A stretch of DNA of 64,000 bases from Pseudaminobacter soli (ex Zhang et al. 2022) (GCF_014595955.1 NZ_JABVCF010000005.1:186001-250000); one strand, 5' to 3'. Counted from the stretch's first letter, positions 24,575 through 35,730 are shown. The notes: generated by a model not told the origin, from the sequence alone. Numbers and translations: made by a program.

Positions 24575-25978
24575 ATGGCCCTGAGCGACGTCAGAAGCGT
24601 GCCCCGGAACGAGCAAGGGATCGCGCTGGTCACGGGTATCCTCAAGCAGCGCTTCGGCGATCGCTTCCAGAACGGCCAGGCCATACGCGAGCAGCACGGT
24701 CACACCACGACCTACATCCCGAACCAGGCGCCGGACGGCGTGGTCTTCCCCGACAGCGCCCAGGAGGTGCAGGAGGTGGTGCGCGCCTGCGCCGAACATC
24801 GCGTCCCGGTCATCGCCTTCGGCACCGGCACCTCGCTGGAGGGCCATGTGAACGCGCCGGGCGGCGGCATTTCGCTCGACACCTCGCGGATGAACCGGGT
24901 GCTCGCCGTGCATGCCGACGACCTCGACTGCATCGTCGAGCCGGGAGTCACACGCCAGGCGCTGAACGACTATCTCCGCGACACCGGCCTGTTCTTCCCG
25001 ATCGATCCCGGCGCCAATGCCAGCCTGGGCGGAATGGCGGCGACGCGCGCCTCCGGAACGAATGCGGTGCGCTATGGAACGATGCGCGAGAACGTGCTTG
25101 CGCTGACTGCCGTACTCGCCGACGGCACGCTCATCAGAACGGGGAGGCGCGCCAAGAAGAGCTCCGCCGGCTACGACCTCACCCGGCTCATGGTGGGTTC
25201 GGAGGGGACCCTCGGCATCATCACCTCGCTCACGCTGAAGCTCTACGGAATTCCGCAGGCGATCTCCGGCGGCGTCTGCCCGTTCCCGAGCGTCGAGACA
25301 GCCTGCAACGCGGTGATCGCGACCATCCAGTCGGGCGTTCCGGTCGCGCGGATCGAGCTGGTCAACCAGCTTCAGATGCGGGCGATGAAGAACTACTCCA
25401 AGCTGGAGTATCCGGAGACGCCTTGCCTCTTCGTGGAGTTCCACGGCAGCGACAGCGGCGTGTCCGAGCAGGCCGAGACGTTCGGCGAGATCGCGGCCGA
25501 ATTCGGCGGCGGGCCGTTCCAGTGGACCAAGGTGGCGGAGGAGCGCGCGCGGCTCTGGAAGGCGCGGCACGACTCCTACTGGTCTAATTTTACGCTAAGG
25601 CCGGGGGCCAAGGGGCTGTCGACGGACGTGTGCGTGCCGATCTCGCGTTTGGCCGAGTGTATCAAGGAGACCGAGGCCGACATCGCCGAGATGGGGCTGA
25701 TCGCGCCGATCGTCGGTCATGTCGGCGACGGCAATTTCCATGTCATGGTGCTGATGGACCCGAACGATCCGGCCGAGATCGCGCTCACCGAGAAGTTCGT
25801 AGCCCGGCTCAACAGGCGGGCGATCGCGATGGACGGCACCTGCACCGGCGAGCATGGCATCGGGCAAGGCAAGGTCGGATTCCTCGAATACGAGATCGGG
25901 GCGGGGGTCGAGGTGATGCGGGCGATCAAGGCGACGCTCGACCCGCATGGCATCCTCAATCCGGGGAAGATTTTCTAG
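24575..25978 (+). CDS. FAD-binding oxidase/dehydrogenase (D-lactate / glycolate oxidase GlcD type)
   Basis: 467-residue flavoprotein of the VAO/PCMH family: FAD-binding domain with IAFGTGTSLEGHVNAPGGGI, then SSAGYDLTRLMVGSEGTLGI and the C-terminal cap containing GHVGDGNFHVMVLMD and EHGIGQGKVGFLEYE. These fit D-2-hydroxy acid dehydrogenases that feed electrons to the respiratory chain; D-lactate is the likely substrate by homology, but glycolate or another hydroxy acid is possible. No glcE/glcF neighbours are present, which favours a stand-alone D-lactate dehydrogenase. Confidence 0.92.
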   Translation: MALSDVRSVPRNEQGIALVTGILKQRFGDRFQNGQAIREQHGHTTTYIPNQAPDGVVFPDSAQEVQEVVRACAEHRVPVIAFGTGTSLEGHVNAPGGGISLDTSRMNRVLAVHADDLDCIVEPGVTRQALNDYLRDTGLFFPIDPGANASLGGMAATRASGTNAVRYGTMRENVLALTAVLADGTLIRTGRRAKKSSAGYDLTRLMVGSEGTLGIITSLTLKLYGIPQAISGGVCPFPSVETACNAVIATIQSGVPVARIELVNQLQMRAMKNYSKLEYPETPCLFVEFHGSDSGVSEQAETFGEIAAEFGGGPFQWTKVAEERARLWKARHDSYWSNFTLRPGAKGLSTDVCVPISRLAECIKETEADIAEMGLIAPIVGHVGDGNFHVMVLMDPNDPAEIALTEKFVARLNRRAIAMDGTCTGEHGIGQGKVGFLEYEIGAGVEVMRAIKATLDPHGILNPGKIF

Positions 25979-26044
25979 AGGCGCGGCAGCGCTGCCTTAC
26001 CCTCCAGACGAGGGGAGGGTAGGGTAGGGCCGCGCAAGTACCTC

Positions 26045-26962
26045 TCAAAGCTCCCGGGCGATCCGCGCCGCAAGCCGCGCGTTGTTCTCGACCAGCGCGA
26101 TGTTGGTCTTCAGGCTGGTACCACCGGTGAGTTCGAGGATTTTGCCGAGAAGGTACGGCGTCACGGCCTTGCCGGAGACGCCCGCCTCGGATGCCGCGGA
26201 CTGTGCGGCCTTGATGTAGCCCGCCATCTCGGCCACGGAGATTTCCGACGCTTCCGGAACCGGATTTGCCACCAGCATGCCGCCATCCAGACCGAGCGCC
26301 AGGCGCGTCCGGAAGAAGTCGGCGATGGCGCCCGGCGCGTCCAGCCTGAGCGGCGCGGGGAAGGGCGAGGTGCGCGACCAGAAGGCGGGCACCACGTCCG
26401 ATCCGAAGGCGACCACGGGCACGCCGCCGGACTCAAGCACTTCGAGAGTCTTTTCGATGTCGAGGATCGCCTTCGGGCCGGCCGACACCACGATCACCGG
26501 CGTGCGGGCAAGCTCGTCGAGGTCGGCGGAGATGTCGAAGCTGGTCTCCGCGCCCATATGCACGCCGCCGATCCCGCCGGTGGCGAAGACCTTTATGCCC
26601 GCCATGCGCGCAGCGATCATCGTGGCCGCGACGGTCGTTCCGCCGGTACGGCCCTGACTGACGGCGAAGGCGAGATCGGCGCGCGAGAGCTTCATCGCGC
26701 CTTGCGACTTGGCCAGCGCCTCGCGCTCTTCCGGCGAGAGGCCGATCTTGATCCGCCCGTCGACTACCGCGATGGTCGCGGGAGTAGCGCCTTCCTCGCT
26801 GATGATGCGCTCGACGTTTTCGGCCATGCGGCTGTTGTCGGGCCAGGGCATGCCGTGGGTGATGATCGTGCTTTCCAGCGCCACCACCGGCCGCCCGGCC
26901 GCCAGCGCGCTCGCGACGGGCTCGAGGATGTCGACGTAAGTCTTTGCCGATTCAGGCGTCAT
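26045..26962 (-). CDS. psuG: Pseudouridine-5'-phosphate glycosidase PsuG
   Basis: Splits pseudouridine 5'-phosphate to uracil and ribose 5-phosphate. 305 residues, family length. Landmarks: ALESTIITHGMPWP near the N-terminus, VDGRIKIGLSPEE, TGGIGGVHMGAE, VVSAGPKAILD and the later NPVPE. The start overlaps the end of the PfkB-type kinase gene by 11 bp, which supplies its substrate by phosphorylating pseudouridine. Convergent with the FAD-dehydrogenase gene across a 66-bp gap that contains short G/C stems. Confidence 0.96.
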   Translation of the reverse strand: MTPESAKTYVDILEPVASALAAGRPVVALESTIITHGMPWPDNSRMAENVERIISEEGATPATIAVVDGRIKIGLSPEEREALAKSQGAMKLSRADLAFAVSQGRTGGTTVAATMIAARMAGIKVFATGGIGGVHMGAETSFDISADLDELARTPVIVVSAGPKAILDIEKTLEVLESGGVPVVAFGSDVVPAFWSRTSPFPAPLRLDAPGAIADFFRTRLALGLDGGMLVANPVPEASEISVAEMAGYIKAAQSAASEAGVSGKAVTPYLLGKILELTGGTSLKTNIALVENNARLAARIAREL

Positions 26963-27934
26963 GATTTTTTCCTCGTTCCAGTTCGTTCAGCGGTTCGGCC
27001 GCGGGTACCAGATCGAGGGCTGCTTTGAAATGCGGCGCGTCGAGCATCGGCGACGCCGACTCGGTTTCGAGCGCAAGCAGAGCCGCGGCTATGCCTTCCC
27101 GGATCGCATCACTCAGCGGGAGGCCGCGCATGAGCGCGGAGACGGTCGCGCCTGCCAGCGCGTCGCCTGCGCCGGTCACGTCGGCGATCCTGCGCGGGGC
27201 AGGGGGCTCGATCGCGAAGGCCTCATTTTCCTCGAAGGCGATGACGCGTTCGGCCCCGGCGGAGAGGACGGCCCGCTTGATCCCTCGGCTGCGGAGCGCC
27301 GCGGTCATTTCACACGCGGAAGCGTCCTGCTTCAGCCCAGTGAGCGCAGCCGCCTCGCGGCGGTTCAGGAACAGGCACGACAGTCCGGACAGGACGCCAC
27401 AGAGCCGCACCACCTTGGCCGGCGAGATGGCAATCGCGAACACCGGCTTGCCGCCGGCAAGCTGCGGGATTTGCGCCAGGGCGTCGGCCGGCAGGTTGGC
27501 GTCGCAGAGGATTGCGTCGGCTGCCGCGGCCGCCTCCCGGACGGAGGAGCGCCGAAGCTGCCTGGCGAAGGTCAACTCGTAGAGACCCATATCCGCCAGT
27601 GCGGCGACGACGTCGCCCTCGCGGTCGAGCAGGGCGGTGTAGCTCGGCGTTGCGCGATCGAGGAAGGTGACGGAATGATCGCGGATGCCGGCGGACGCCA
27701 TCGCGCGCGCGACCATCTCGCCCGCGCCGTCGCCGCCCCGGACAGACAGTATCGCCCCGTCCACGCCGCGCTGGACGGATGCCCTCAGCGCATTGAAGGT
27801 GCCGCCGCCCACATCCTCGCGCATGGCGCCGGGAATGGAGGCACCGGGTATGAAGTTCGCGGCCATCTGCCCGCGTCGGTCGATGTGCGCGCCGCCTATG
27901 CCGAGGATGAGCTCGCGGGGTTCAGGTGTAGTTA

Positions 27935-27938
<4 letters not shown>
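26952..27938 (-). CDS. psuK: PfkB family carbohydrate kinase, likely pseudouridine kinase
   Basis: 328 residues with PfkB signatures: an N-terminal [19 protein letters not shown], and the C-terminal GAGD motif [19 protein letters not shown] with the catalytic Asp. Because it overlaps psuG at its 3' end, pseudouridine is the likely substrate. Its ATG overlaps the pccB stop (ATGA), indicating translational coupling with pccB. It could still act on another nucleoside; the pairing with psuG is the main argument. Confidence 0.85.
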
Positions 27939-29467
<1,529 letters not shown>

Positions 29468-29690
29468 TTGGCGGTTTCCACACGGGCACGAGCATCAGAA
29501 TTCGCGGTGTAATGAACCAGCCCGAAGGGTGCAAGCAGGCTCCATGAAGCTACCAGCTTGCGCGCCGCGGCAAGGCCGCTTCGGCACTCTCAGGAGAGAT
29601 CGCTTCCAAAAAAGTCAGAATGGTGATGTCGGATCGCGCCGCTATCATTCGTCATATCGGCACTGAAACATTCGGAAAGAGGGAGCCATC

Positions 29691-30125
29691 ATGCCCAAGA
29701 TGATTTTCGTCAACCTGCCGGTGACCGACCTGGCAAGGTCCACCCGGTTCTACGAGGCCGTCGGCGGAACGAAGAACCCGCAGTTCTCGGACGATACGGC
29801 CTCCTGCATTGTTTTCTCCGACACGATCTTCGCGATGTTGCTGACGCACGACAAGTTCAGTTCCTTCACGGCGAGGCCGATCGCGAATGCGCACGAGACC
29901 TGCCAGGTCATGCTCGCGGTGTCGGCGGACAGCCGCGACGACGTCGACGCTATGGTCGGAAAGGCCGGTTCAGCCGGTGGGAAGGCGGATCCCAATGCGG
30001 TCCAGGATCACGGCTTCATGTACAGCCGCAGCTTCGAGGACCCTGACGGCCACATCTGGGAAGTGGTCTGGATGGATCCGGCTGCCGTGGAGTCCGGCGA
30101 GGCAGGCGCCCAGCAGAGCGCCTGA
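29691..30125 (+). CDS. VOC superfamily protein, glyoxalase-like
   Basis: 144 residues, one vicinal-oxygen-chelate module pair: MPKMIFVNLPVTDLARSTRFYEA, then a middle strand region and YSRSFEDPDGHIWEVVWMD at the end. Metal-binding glutamates/histidines of true glyoxalase I are not all present (the C-terminal Glu in WEVVW is), so it is better called a VOC protein of unknown substrate. GAGGGAG lies before the ATG. It faces a glyoxalase I gene tail to tail. Confidence 0.85.
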   Translation: MPKMIFVNLPVTDLARSTRFYEAVGGTKNPQFSDDTASCIVFSDTIFAMLLTHDKFSSFTARPIANAHETCQVMLAVSADSRDDVDAMVGKAGSAGGKADPNAVQDHGFMYSRSFEDPDGHIWEVVWMDPAAVESGEAGAQQSA

Positions 30126-30155
30126 GGGGGATCCTCCCACAGTTTTGTTGCTGAT

Positions 30156-30186
30156 GGGCAGCGTTCCTGCCGTAGGAACACTGCCC
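30156..30186. terminator. Hairpin between convergent VOC genes
   Basis: gggcagcgttcct (30156-30168) pairs with aggaacactgccc (30174-30186), one mismatch, five-base loop. No clear T run follows, so it may be a weak bidirectional terminator or only a stable mRNA end. Confidence 0.55.
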
Positions 30187-30245
30187 AGCAGGTTTAGGCG
30201 GATGGACAGGCGCCATGCCGCCCCGCCGGGGAGGCGCGTGACGAC

Positions 30246-30686
30246 TTACCAGACCCCAGTGTTCGGCATCGAGACCCACGGCTCCTGCGGCGGCAGCGGA
30301 TCGCCTTCCTGCAGGATCTCGATCGAGATGTTGTCCGGCGAGCGCACGAAAGCCATGTTGCCGTCGCGCGGCGGGCGGTTGATGGTGACGCCCGCATCCA
30401 TCAGGCGCTGGCAGGTCTCATAGACATTGTCGACCTTGTAGGCGAGATGGCCGAAATTGCGCCCGCCGGTGTAGGTCTCGGGATCCCAGTTGTAGGTGAG
30501 TTCCAGTTCGGGCGCGCGCTTCGCCTTCGAGGTGTCCGTGTCGCCGGGCGCGGCCAGGAAGATCAGCGTAAAGCGGCCCTTCTCGTTCTCGTGCCGGCGC
30601 ACCTCAACCAGACCGAGCTTGTTGCAATAGAAATCCAGGGAGGCGTCGACGTCGGTCACCCGGACCATGGTGTGGAGATAGCGCAT
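30246..30686 (-). CDS. gloA: Lactoylglutathione lyase (glyoxalase I)
   Basis: Converts the hemithioacetal of methylglyoxal and glutathione to lactoylglutathione. 146 residues with the four metal ligands in the expected spacing: H5 (YLHTMVRV), E62 (LELTYN), H80 (FGHLAYKV) and E123 (ISIEILQ). In ligand order it matches the single-domain nickel-type enzymes. GGAA precedes the ATG. Convergent with the VOC gene, with a hairpin between. Confidence 0.95.
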   Translation of the reverse strand: MRYLHTMVRVTDVDASLDFYCNKLGLVEVRRHENEKGRFTLIFLAAPGDTDTSKAKRAPELELTYNWDPETYTGGRNFGHLAYKVDNVYETCQRLMDAGVTINRPPRDGNMAFVRSPDNISIEILQEGDPLPPQEPWVSMPNTGVW

Positions 30687-30908
30687 GTCTGTTCCTTCCG
30701 CGGTTCAGCCGTGAGATAAGGCTAATTAGGCCATGCCGCTGCGGCACAGCAACCACTGTTTAGGAGTGTTGCGCGCCTGCCGACGGTCGCTCCATTCGAC
30801 TATCGCGAGGTGGAAAAAGCTCTCGCAGGTCTTGCACAAGAACAAAGCGCAAGTGCTATGCTCCGGCGTGAGAATCACCAGTGTTATGGTTAAGAAAGGT
30901 GGGTTCTG

Positions 30909-31496
30909 ATGGCGGACAGGGCCTCTTCGTTGGAACGAATACTGAGGGCCGAGGACGCTTCCAACCACGACGAGGGAGAGGCCGCCGGTGTCGTCGAGGT
31001 GGCCGGCTCCATCAAGTGGTTCGATGTAGCTAAGGGCTACGGCTTTATCCTGCCCGACGAGGGACGCGGCGACGTGCTCATTCACGTCACCTGCCTGCGC
31101 CGCGATGGCTTCCAGACCGCCTATGCGGGTGCACGCATCGTCTGCCTTGCCAAGCGAGGCGATCGTGGACTTCAGGCCTTCCGCGTCCTCAGCGTGGATA
31201 ATTCGACCGCGCTCCACCCGGCAGAAATGCCGGAGCAGCGGACGCACGTGGCGGTTGTGGCCGAGAGCGGAATCGAGCGCGCGCTGGTGAAGTGGTTCAA
31301 CCGCACGAAAGGCTTCGGCTTCCTGACCCGCGGCGAGGGGACCGAGGACATCTTCGTCCATATGGAGACGCTGCGCCGTTACGGGCTCACGGAACTGCGC
31401 CCCGGTCAGGTCGTGCTCGTGCGCTTCGGACGTGGCGAGAAGGGCCTTATGGCCGCCGAAATCCATCCCGATATCGGAACCTTGCCGTCGCACTGA
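30909..31496 (+). CDS. Protein with two cold-shock domains
   Basis: 195 residues. Two complete CSD folds: the first around [18 protein letters not shown] with the RNP-type core, then [13 protein letters not shown]; the second [18 protein letters not shown], then [14 protein letters not shown]. Each has the aromatic RNA-binding patch. A 30-residue acidic N-terminal extension and a linker of about 35 residues join them. Binds single-stranded RNA or DNA by homology. AGGTGGG upstream may serve as ribosome site. Followed by a DUF192 gene 24 bp on, probably in one transcript. Double CSD proteins are common in rhizobia. Confidence 0.92.
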   Translation: MADRASSLERILRAEDASNHDEGEAAGVVEVAGSIKWFDVAKGYGFILPDEGRGDVLIHVTCLRRDGFQTAYAGARIVCLAKRGDRGLQAFRVLSVDNSTALHPAEMPEQRTHVAVVAESGIERALVKWFNRTKGFGFLTRGEGTEDIFVHMETLRRYGLTELRPGQVVLVRFGRGEKGLMAAEIHPDIGTLPSH

Positions 31497-31520
31497 GCTT
31501 CGGCGGGTATTGGAGTTCCG

Positions 31521-32048
31521 ATGAACCGAACACCGTGGATGGTCGCGGCCACGTCTAGTGTCGTGGCACTCAGCGCCGCAGCATATCTGTCCTTGCAGGC
31601 ACCTTTGCCCGCGAGCGCGCAGGGTCAGTTCCTGGAGACCGATCCGACGCCGCTGATCGCGGAGACATCCTCGGGTGAAAGGCGCTTCACGATCGAAGTG
31701 GCCGACGACCCGGCTGAGCGGTCAACGGGATTGATGTTCCGTAAGGAGATGGCGGACGACCACGGGATGCTGTTCGTTTTCGAGCAGACGCAGCCGCTTA
31801 GTTTCTGGATGAAGAACACGCCTATGCGGCTCGACCTGATCTTCGTCGGTCAGGACGGCAAGGTGCGGGCGGTAAGGCAGGGTGAGCCTTTCTCCGAAGC
31901 CGCCATCTCGCCCCGCGAGCCGGTTCGCTTCGTGCTTGAGCTCAAGGCGGGAACGGCGGAAAAGACCGGCATCGTCGACGGGACAGAGCTGCGCCACCCT
32001 TTGATCGATCGGGCAAGCGGTGCCGGAAATCCAGCTGAAGCCCAGTAG
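31521..32048 (+). CDS. DUF192 family exported protein
   Basis: 175 residues. N-terminal signal peptide (hydrophobic run ending at ASAQ, about residue 36), then a DUF192 domain with EVADDPAERSTGLMFRKEMA, the LSFWMKNTPMRLDLIFVG stretch and the C-terminal FVLELKAGTAEKTGI. Known DUF192 proteins are exported and of unclear function. TGGAG lies 8 bases before ATG 31521. Close behind the cold-shock gene on the same strand. Confidence 0.9.
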   Translation: MNRTPWMVAATSSVVALSAAAYLSLQAPLPASAQGQFLETDPTPLIAETSSGERRFTIEVADDPAERSTGLMFRKEMADDHGMLFVFEQTQPLSFWMKNTPMRLDLIFVGQDGKVRAVRQGEPFSEAAISPREPVRFVLELKAGTAEKTGIVDGTELRHPLIDRASGAGNPAEAQ

Positions 32049-32087
32049 GGTTCGGAATTCCGGCCGAGAATGTAGGGCGGTATCGGC

Positions 32088-32858
32088 TTGAGGCAGTTCT
32101 TTTCTCATCAAGGCTTCGAATTGGCGTATCTGGACAGCCCGCCGGAATCAGGCGCCGGCGAGCCGGTCATGCTGATCCACGGTTTTGCCTCGAGCATGCA
32201 GGTCAACTGGATCGCGCCCGGCTGGGTCAAGACGCTGAACGATGCCGGCTATCGGGTGATTGCGCTCGACAATCGCGGCCACGGCGCTTCGAGCAAGAGC
32301 TATGATCCGGCCGACTACACGCCGGAGAAGATGGCGGGCGATGCCGCGGCTTTGCTCGGTCATCTCGGCATCGAGCGCGCCCATGTGATGGGCTATTCGA
32401 TGGGCGCCCGCATCTCCGCGTTTCTTGCGCTGCAGGAGCCGGCACTGGTGGCCACCCTGGTCTTCGGCGGGCTTGGCATCGGCATGGTGGAAGGCGTCGG
32501 CGAATGGGACCCGATCGCGGCGGCGCTTCTTGCCGACGATCCTTCCACGATCGAAGAGCCCAGAGCCAAAACCTTCCGTGCCTTCGCGGACCAAACCAAG
32601 AGCGACCGCCGGGCGTTGGCGGCCTGCATCGAGACGTCGCGGACGCTTCTTCCGGAAAACGAGGTCTCCAGAATCACGCAGCCGACGCTGGTCGCTGTCG
32701 GCAGCAAGGACGATATCGGCGGCTCGGCGCCCGATCTCGCGGGGCTTATGCCGAATGCCGAAGCCTTCGTGATCGAAGGGCGGGACCACATGCTGTCGGT
32801 CGGCGATCGCACCTTCAAGAGGCGCACGCTCGAATTCCTCGCCGCGCACCCACTTTAG
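32088..32858 (+). CDS. Alpha/beta hydrolase
   Basis: 256-residue hydrolase with a Ser-Asp-His triad: nucleophile in GYSMGARIS, acid in VGSKDDIG and His in GRDHMLSVGD. The oxyanion segment MLIHGFASSMQVNW is clear. Start is TTG 32088 because the first ATG comes only at the HGF strand; the N-terminus QFFSHQGFELAYLD is typical. Substrate unknown; it follows the DUF192 gene by 39 bp. Confidence 0.87.
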   Translation: MRQFFSHQGFELAYLDSPPESGAGEPVMLIHGFASSMQVNWIAPGWVKTLNDAGYRVIALDNRGHGASSKSYDPADYTPEKMAGDAAALLGHLGIERAHVMGYSMGARISAFLALQEPALVATLVFGGLGIGMVEGVGEWDPIAAALLADDPSTIEEPRAKTFRAFADQTKSDRRALAACIETSRTLLPENEVSRITQPTLVAVGSKDDIGGSAPDLAGLMPNAEAFVIEGRDHMLSVGDRTFKRRTLEFLAAHPL

Positions 32859-33006
32859 GCAGCTTCCAGCCGGAACCGCATGTCACGTGTTCTTGACAGA
32901 GTGGCAATACAATCCATTTGAGGAGGCGGTGAGGAATTTTGAGTTCAACGAAACCGTCGGGCGCGATATAGAGTTGCCTACTGCGGGGACCCCTACGGAG
33001 ACCTTG

Positions 33007-33855
33007 ATGAGCAAGACCAGCCTGGCCAAGCCCAATGCCGTCCAGCCTGTCGATCCGATCTGGAGCACGGTGCGCGAAGAGGCATTGGATGCAGTGGCTC
33101 GCGATCCGCTGCTGTCGGCCTTCCTCTATTCCATCATTCTCAACCAGGACTCCTTGGAAGAGGCGGTGATCCACCGGATCTCGGAACGGCTGGACCATGC
33201 CGACGTGAGCTCGAATCTGATCCGCCAGACTTTCAGGGCGATGGTGGCCGAAGATCCCGACTGGAGCACGGCCGTGCGCGCCGACATCCAGGCCTATTAC
33301 GATCGCGATCCTGCCTGCGACCGTTTCTTCATGCCGATCCTCTATTTCAAAGGATTCCACGCGATCCAGACGCACAGGCTGGCGCACTGGCTGTGGCAGA
33401 ACGGCCGGCGCGACTTCGCGCTCTACCTGCAGAGCCGTTCGTCGTCGGTGTTCCAGACCGACATCCACCCCGCATCGAGGATGGGCAAGGGCATCTTCCT
33501 CGACCATGCGACTGGGCTTGTGGTGGGCGAGACGGCGGTGATCGAAGACGACGTCTCGATTCTCCACAGTGTCACGCTGGGCGGCACGGGCAAGGCCGGC
33601 GGCGACCGGCATCCGAAGATCCGCTATGGCGTGCTGATCGGCGCCGGCGCGAAGATCCTCGGCAATATCGAGATCGGCCACTGCTCAAAGATCGCGGCCG
33701 GTTCGGTCGTGCTGGCGCCGGTGCCTCACAACAAGACGGTCGCAGGAGTGCCCGCGAGGGTGGTTGGCGAATCGGGATGCGAGCGGCCATCGCGGCAGAT
33801 GGACCAGTTCCTTCCGTCGCAGACGATGGACCAAGTGGTCAGCTTCGATATCTGA
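33007..33855 (+). CDS. cysE: Serine O-acetyltransferase CysE
   Basis: First step of cysteine synthesis from serine and acetyl-CoA. 282 residues: helical N-terminal domain (IWSTVREEALDAVARDPLLS), then a left-handed beta-helix with ILYFKGFHAIQTHR, FLDHATGLVVGETAVIEDD and SILHSVTLGGTGKAGGDRHP. GGAG precedes ATG 33007; upstream ATG at 32887 would add 40 non-conserved residues. Feedback inhibition by cysteine is usual for the family. Confidence 0.96.
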   Translation: MSKTSLAKPNAVQPVDPIWSTVREEALDAVARDPLLSAFLYSIILNQDSLEEAVIHRISERLDHADVSSNLIRQTFRAMVAEDPDWSTAVRADIQAYYDRDPACDRFFMPILYFKGFHAIQTHRLAHWLWQNGRRDFALYLQSRSSSVFQTDIHPASRMGKGIFLDHATGLVVGETAVIEDDVSILHSVTLGGTGKAGGDRHPKIRYGVLIGAGAKILGNIEIGHCSKIAAGSVVLAPVPHNKTVAGVPARVVGESGCERPSRQMDQFLPSQTMDQVVSFDI

Positions 33856-34005
33856 GCTTCCCCTCGGCGTTTCCCGAACTATATCACACTCGGGACGTTG
33901 CTGACCCGGGAGGGGCGCCGCTGTGGGCGAATGGAGGCGGCAACCTTTACAGGCCGCCACCTCGCGTGTCAGAAGCCCCCATACGAAGCGCCACCGGAGA
34001 CGACC

Positions 34006-34209
34006 TTGAAGCCTGACGAGATCAAGAAGCTGGACGCCTATTTCAAGCGTACATTCAAGAATCCGAGCATGCAGGTGCGGGCCCGGCCGCGGAAGTCCGA
34101 CTCTGCCGAGGTCTATGTCGGCGAAGAGTTCCTCGGCATCATCTTCAAGGACGAAGAGGACGGCGACTACAATTTCTCGATGGCGATCCTCGATATCGAT
34201 CTCGCCTGA
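34006..34209 (+). CDS. DUF3126 family small protein
   Basis: 67 residues from a TTG start with GGAGA at 33996-34000 just upstream. Sequence KPDEIKKLDAYFKRTFKNP, then the strand SAEVYVGEEFLGIIFKDEEDGDYNFSMAIL: the alphaproteobacterial DUF3126 family, whose role is unknown. Earlier ATG-like starts would add non-homologous residues. Follows cysE by 150 bp on the same strand. Confidence 0.88.
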   Translation: MKPDEIKKLDAYFKRTFKNPSMQVRARPRKSDSAEVYVGEEFLGIIFKDEEDGDYNFSMAILDIDLA

Positions 34210-34245
34210 TCCGGCCGGCTAGGGCTTTGAGCCTCACCCCAAGCC

Positions 34246-35067
34246 CTAGCGAACCGTCTTCAGCATCTGCTCGGCCTTCGCCACGACCGCCGAGTCCAGT
34301 TTCTCCCACTCAGCCAGCAATTCGCGCGGGAAGCGATAGGTCAGGCTGAGATTGTCGCCAATGTCGACGTCGCGCTCGCACGGCGCGAGCGATTCCTCGG
34401 CGCTCGGGCCGCTCAGGCAACGCGCGACGAAGGGCTCTAGGCTTCGCCGCGGCGCGACCACGAGTACCTCGTTCAGGTAGCCGGACTTGTTCTCGAAGTC
34501 ATATACCGTCAGCCCCGACGGGCCCTTCTTGCCGGGCCGCGTGATGAGGGCGCTGTAGATGGGTTCGAAGCGGCCGCTCATGTCGCGCGACATCATGCGT
34601 TCCTCGAAGCCGAGGAAGAGGATGTTCCGAATACCCCGCGCGCTGTTAAAATCGTCGCGGGCCGCGTCGCTGTAGCCGTCGAGTTGAGGATAGCGGAGAT
34701 AGAGATCCAGTCGCGACGCTACCCCACTGCTGCGAGCCCGCTCGAAGCGGATCGTATTGGCCGGAGCGGCAATGACATTGTTACCGATGACGATTTCACG
34801 GACTGTCGGGTCGTCGCTGTAACCTGCAAGCGCGATCGAACCGCCGAACAGCTTGCCGGCGATGCTCAAGCCCAGTGAAATCAGGGCGAGCGAAGCGCAG
34901 CCGATGAAAAGGCGCGTGGTGAAGCGCGAGCCGAGCAGGCCCTCATCGGCATCATCGGCATCATCGGCAATGGTTTGGCTCATCGCAGCAGCCCTGGATG
35001 CCCTTACGGCTCGATTGCTGCGGACCTGCTCCCCCGAAGCATCCGCAGGCCGATTGTGGCCCGCCAT
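34246..35067 (-). CDS. Single-pass membrane protein of unknown function
   Basis: 273 residues from ATG 35067, but the start is uncertain: ATG 34983 (AGGG upstream) is a good alternative. N-terminal cytosolic part with a DDADDADE run encoded by tandem 9-base repeats (near 34945-34972), then one membrane span (FTTRLFIGCASLALISLGLS) and a periplasmic domain: NTIRFERARSSGV, then RLDLYLRYPQLDGY and LVVAPRRSLEPFVARC. Resembles rhizobial proteins of unknown function; I do not recognise a named domain. Divergent from the carbonic anhydrase gene. Confidence 0.75.
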   Translation of the reverse strand: MAGHNRPADASGEQVRSNRAVRASRAAAMSQTIADDADDADEGLLGSRFTTRLFIGCASLALISLGLSIAGKLFGGSIALAGYSDDPTVREIVIGNNVIAAPANTIRFERARSSGVASRLDLYLRYPQLDGYSDAARDDFNSARGIRNILFLGFEERMMSRDMSGRFEPIYSALITRPGKKGPSGLTVYDFENKSGYLNEVLVVAPRRSLEPFVARCLSGPSAEESLAPCERDVDIGDNLSLTYRFPRELLAEWEKLDSAVVAKAEQMLKTVR

Positions 35068-35069
35068 GG

Positions 35070-35084
35070 TAAACGGCCGGTAAA
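35070..35084. promoter_or_regulatory. CtrA-like box TAAA-N7-TAAA
   Basis: taaa, seven bases cggccgg, taaa, just upstream of the possible start at 35067. The core aacggccggtaa equals the element at 23979 apart from one base and resembles that at 37470. Confidence 0.35.
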
Positions 35085-35184
35085 GGGGTTTGCCGCCGTC
35101 AGCGCCAATCGCGCTCCGCATCTGCCCTTCCATATGTGCTGCGACTATGCTGGTTCCGATTGCGAGTCGGGCAAGGAGCGTAGA

Positions 35185-35715
35185 ATGCCTCTCTATTCAA
35201 TCGACGGAATTGCGCCTGAGTTCGAGGACGAGGCGAGCAACTGGGTCGCGCCTGATGCCACGATCATCGGCAATGTCCGTATCGGCTGCGATGCGGGCAT
35301 ATGGTTCGGCGCCGTCATCCGCGGCGACAACGAGCGGATTTCGATCGGCGCTGGCACGAATGTGCAGGAGCACGTGATCATGCACACCGATCCGGGCTTC
35401 CCGCTCGAGATCGGAGAAGGCTGCACGATCGGTCATCGCGCAATCCTGCATGGATGCGTGATCGGTGAAAACAGCCTGATCGGGATGGGCGCGATCGTGC
35501 TCAACGGCGCACGCATCGGCAAAAACTGTCTGGTGGGGGCCGGAGCCCTGGTCACCGAGGGCAAGGTGTTCGAGGACAACTCGCTCATTGTGGGTTCGCC
35601 GGCGAAGGTCATCCGCACGCTGGACGAGAGCGCGGCTGCGGGTCTCAGGGTATCGGCCGAACACTATGTCGCCAATGGGCGCCGGTTCCGGAGCGGCTTC
35701 AAGCAGATTGGATAG
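35185..35715 (+). CDS. Gamma-class carbonic anhydrase family protein
   Basis: 176 residues, left-handed beta-helix. Landmarks: NWVAPDATIIGNVRIG, IWFGAVIRGDNERISIG, then the His-containing MHTDPGFP and CTIGHRAILHGCVIG with the zinc-type histidines, ending IVGSPAKVIRTL. AAGGAG lies before ATG 35185; the open frame continues upstream but without homologous sequence. Members may be carbonic anhydrases or related acyltransferases; the metal-binding His pattern is kept, so enzyme activity is plausible. Confidence 0.92.
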   Translation: MPLYSIDGIAPEFEDEASNWVAPDATIIGNVRIGCDAGIWFGAVIRGDNERISIGAGTNVQEHVIMHTDPGFPLEIGEGCTIGHRAILHGCVIGENSLIGMGAIVLNGARIGKNCLVGAGALVTEGKVFEDNSLIVGSPAKVIRTLDESAAAGLRVSAEHYVANGRRFRSGFKQIG

Positions 35716-35730
35716 AGGTCCATAAGAAAC

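Noticed and set aside
24344-25570. 408-codon minus-strand frame
   Set aside because: Antisense to the FAD-linked dehydrogenase, which has clear cofactor motifs.
29691-30686. The two VOC genes as a recent duplication
   Set aside because: They share only the fold; sequences and metal ligands differ, and they face opposite ways.
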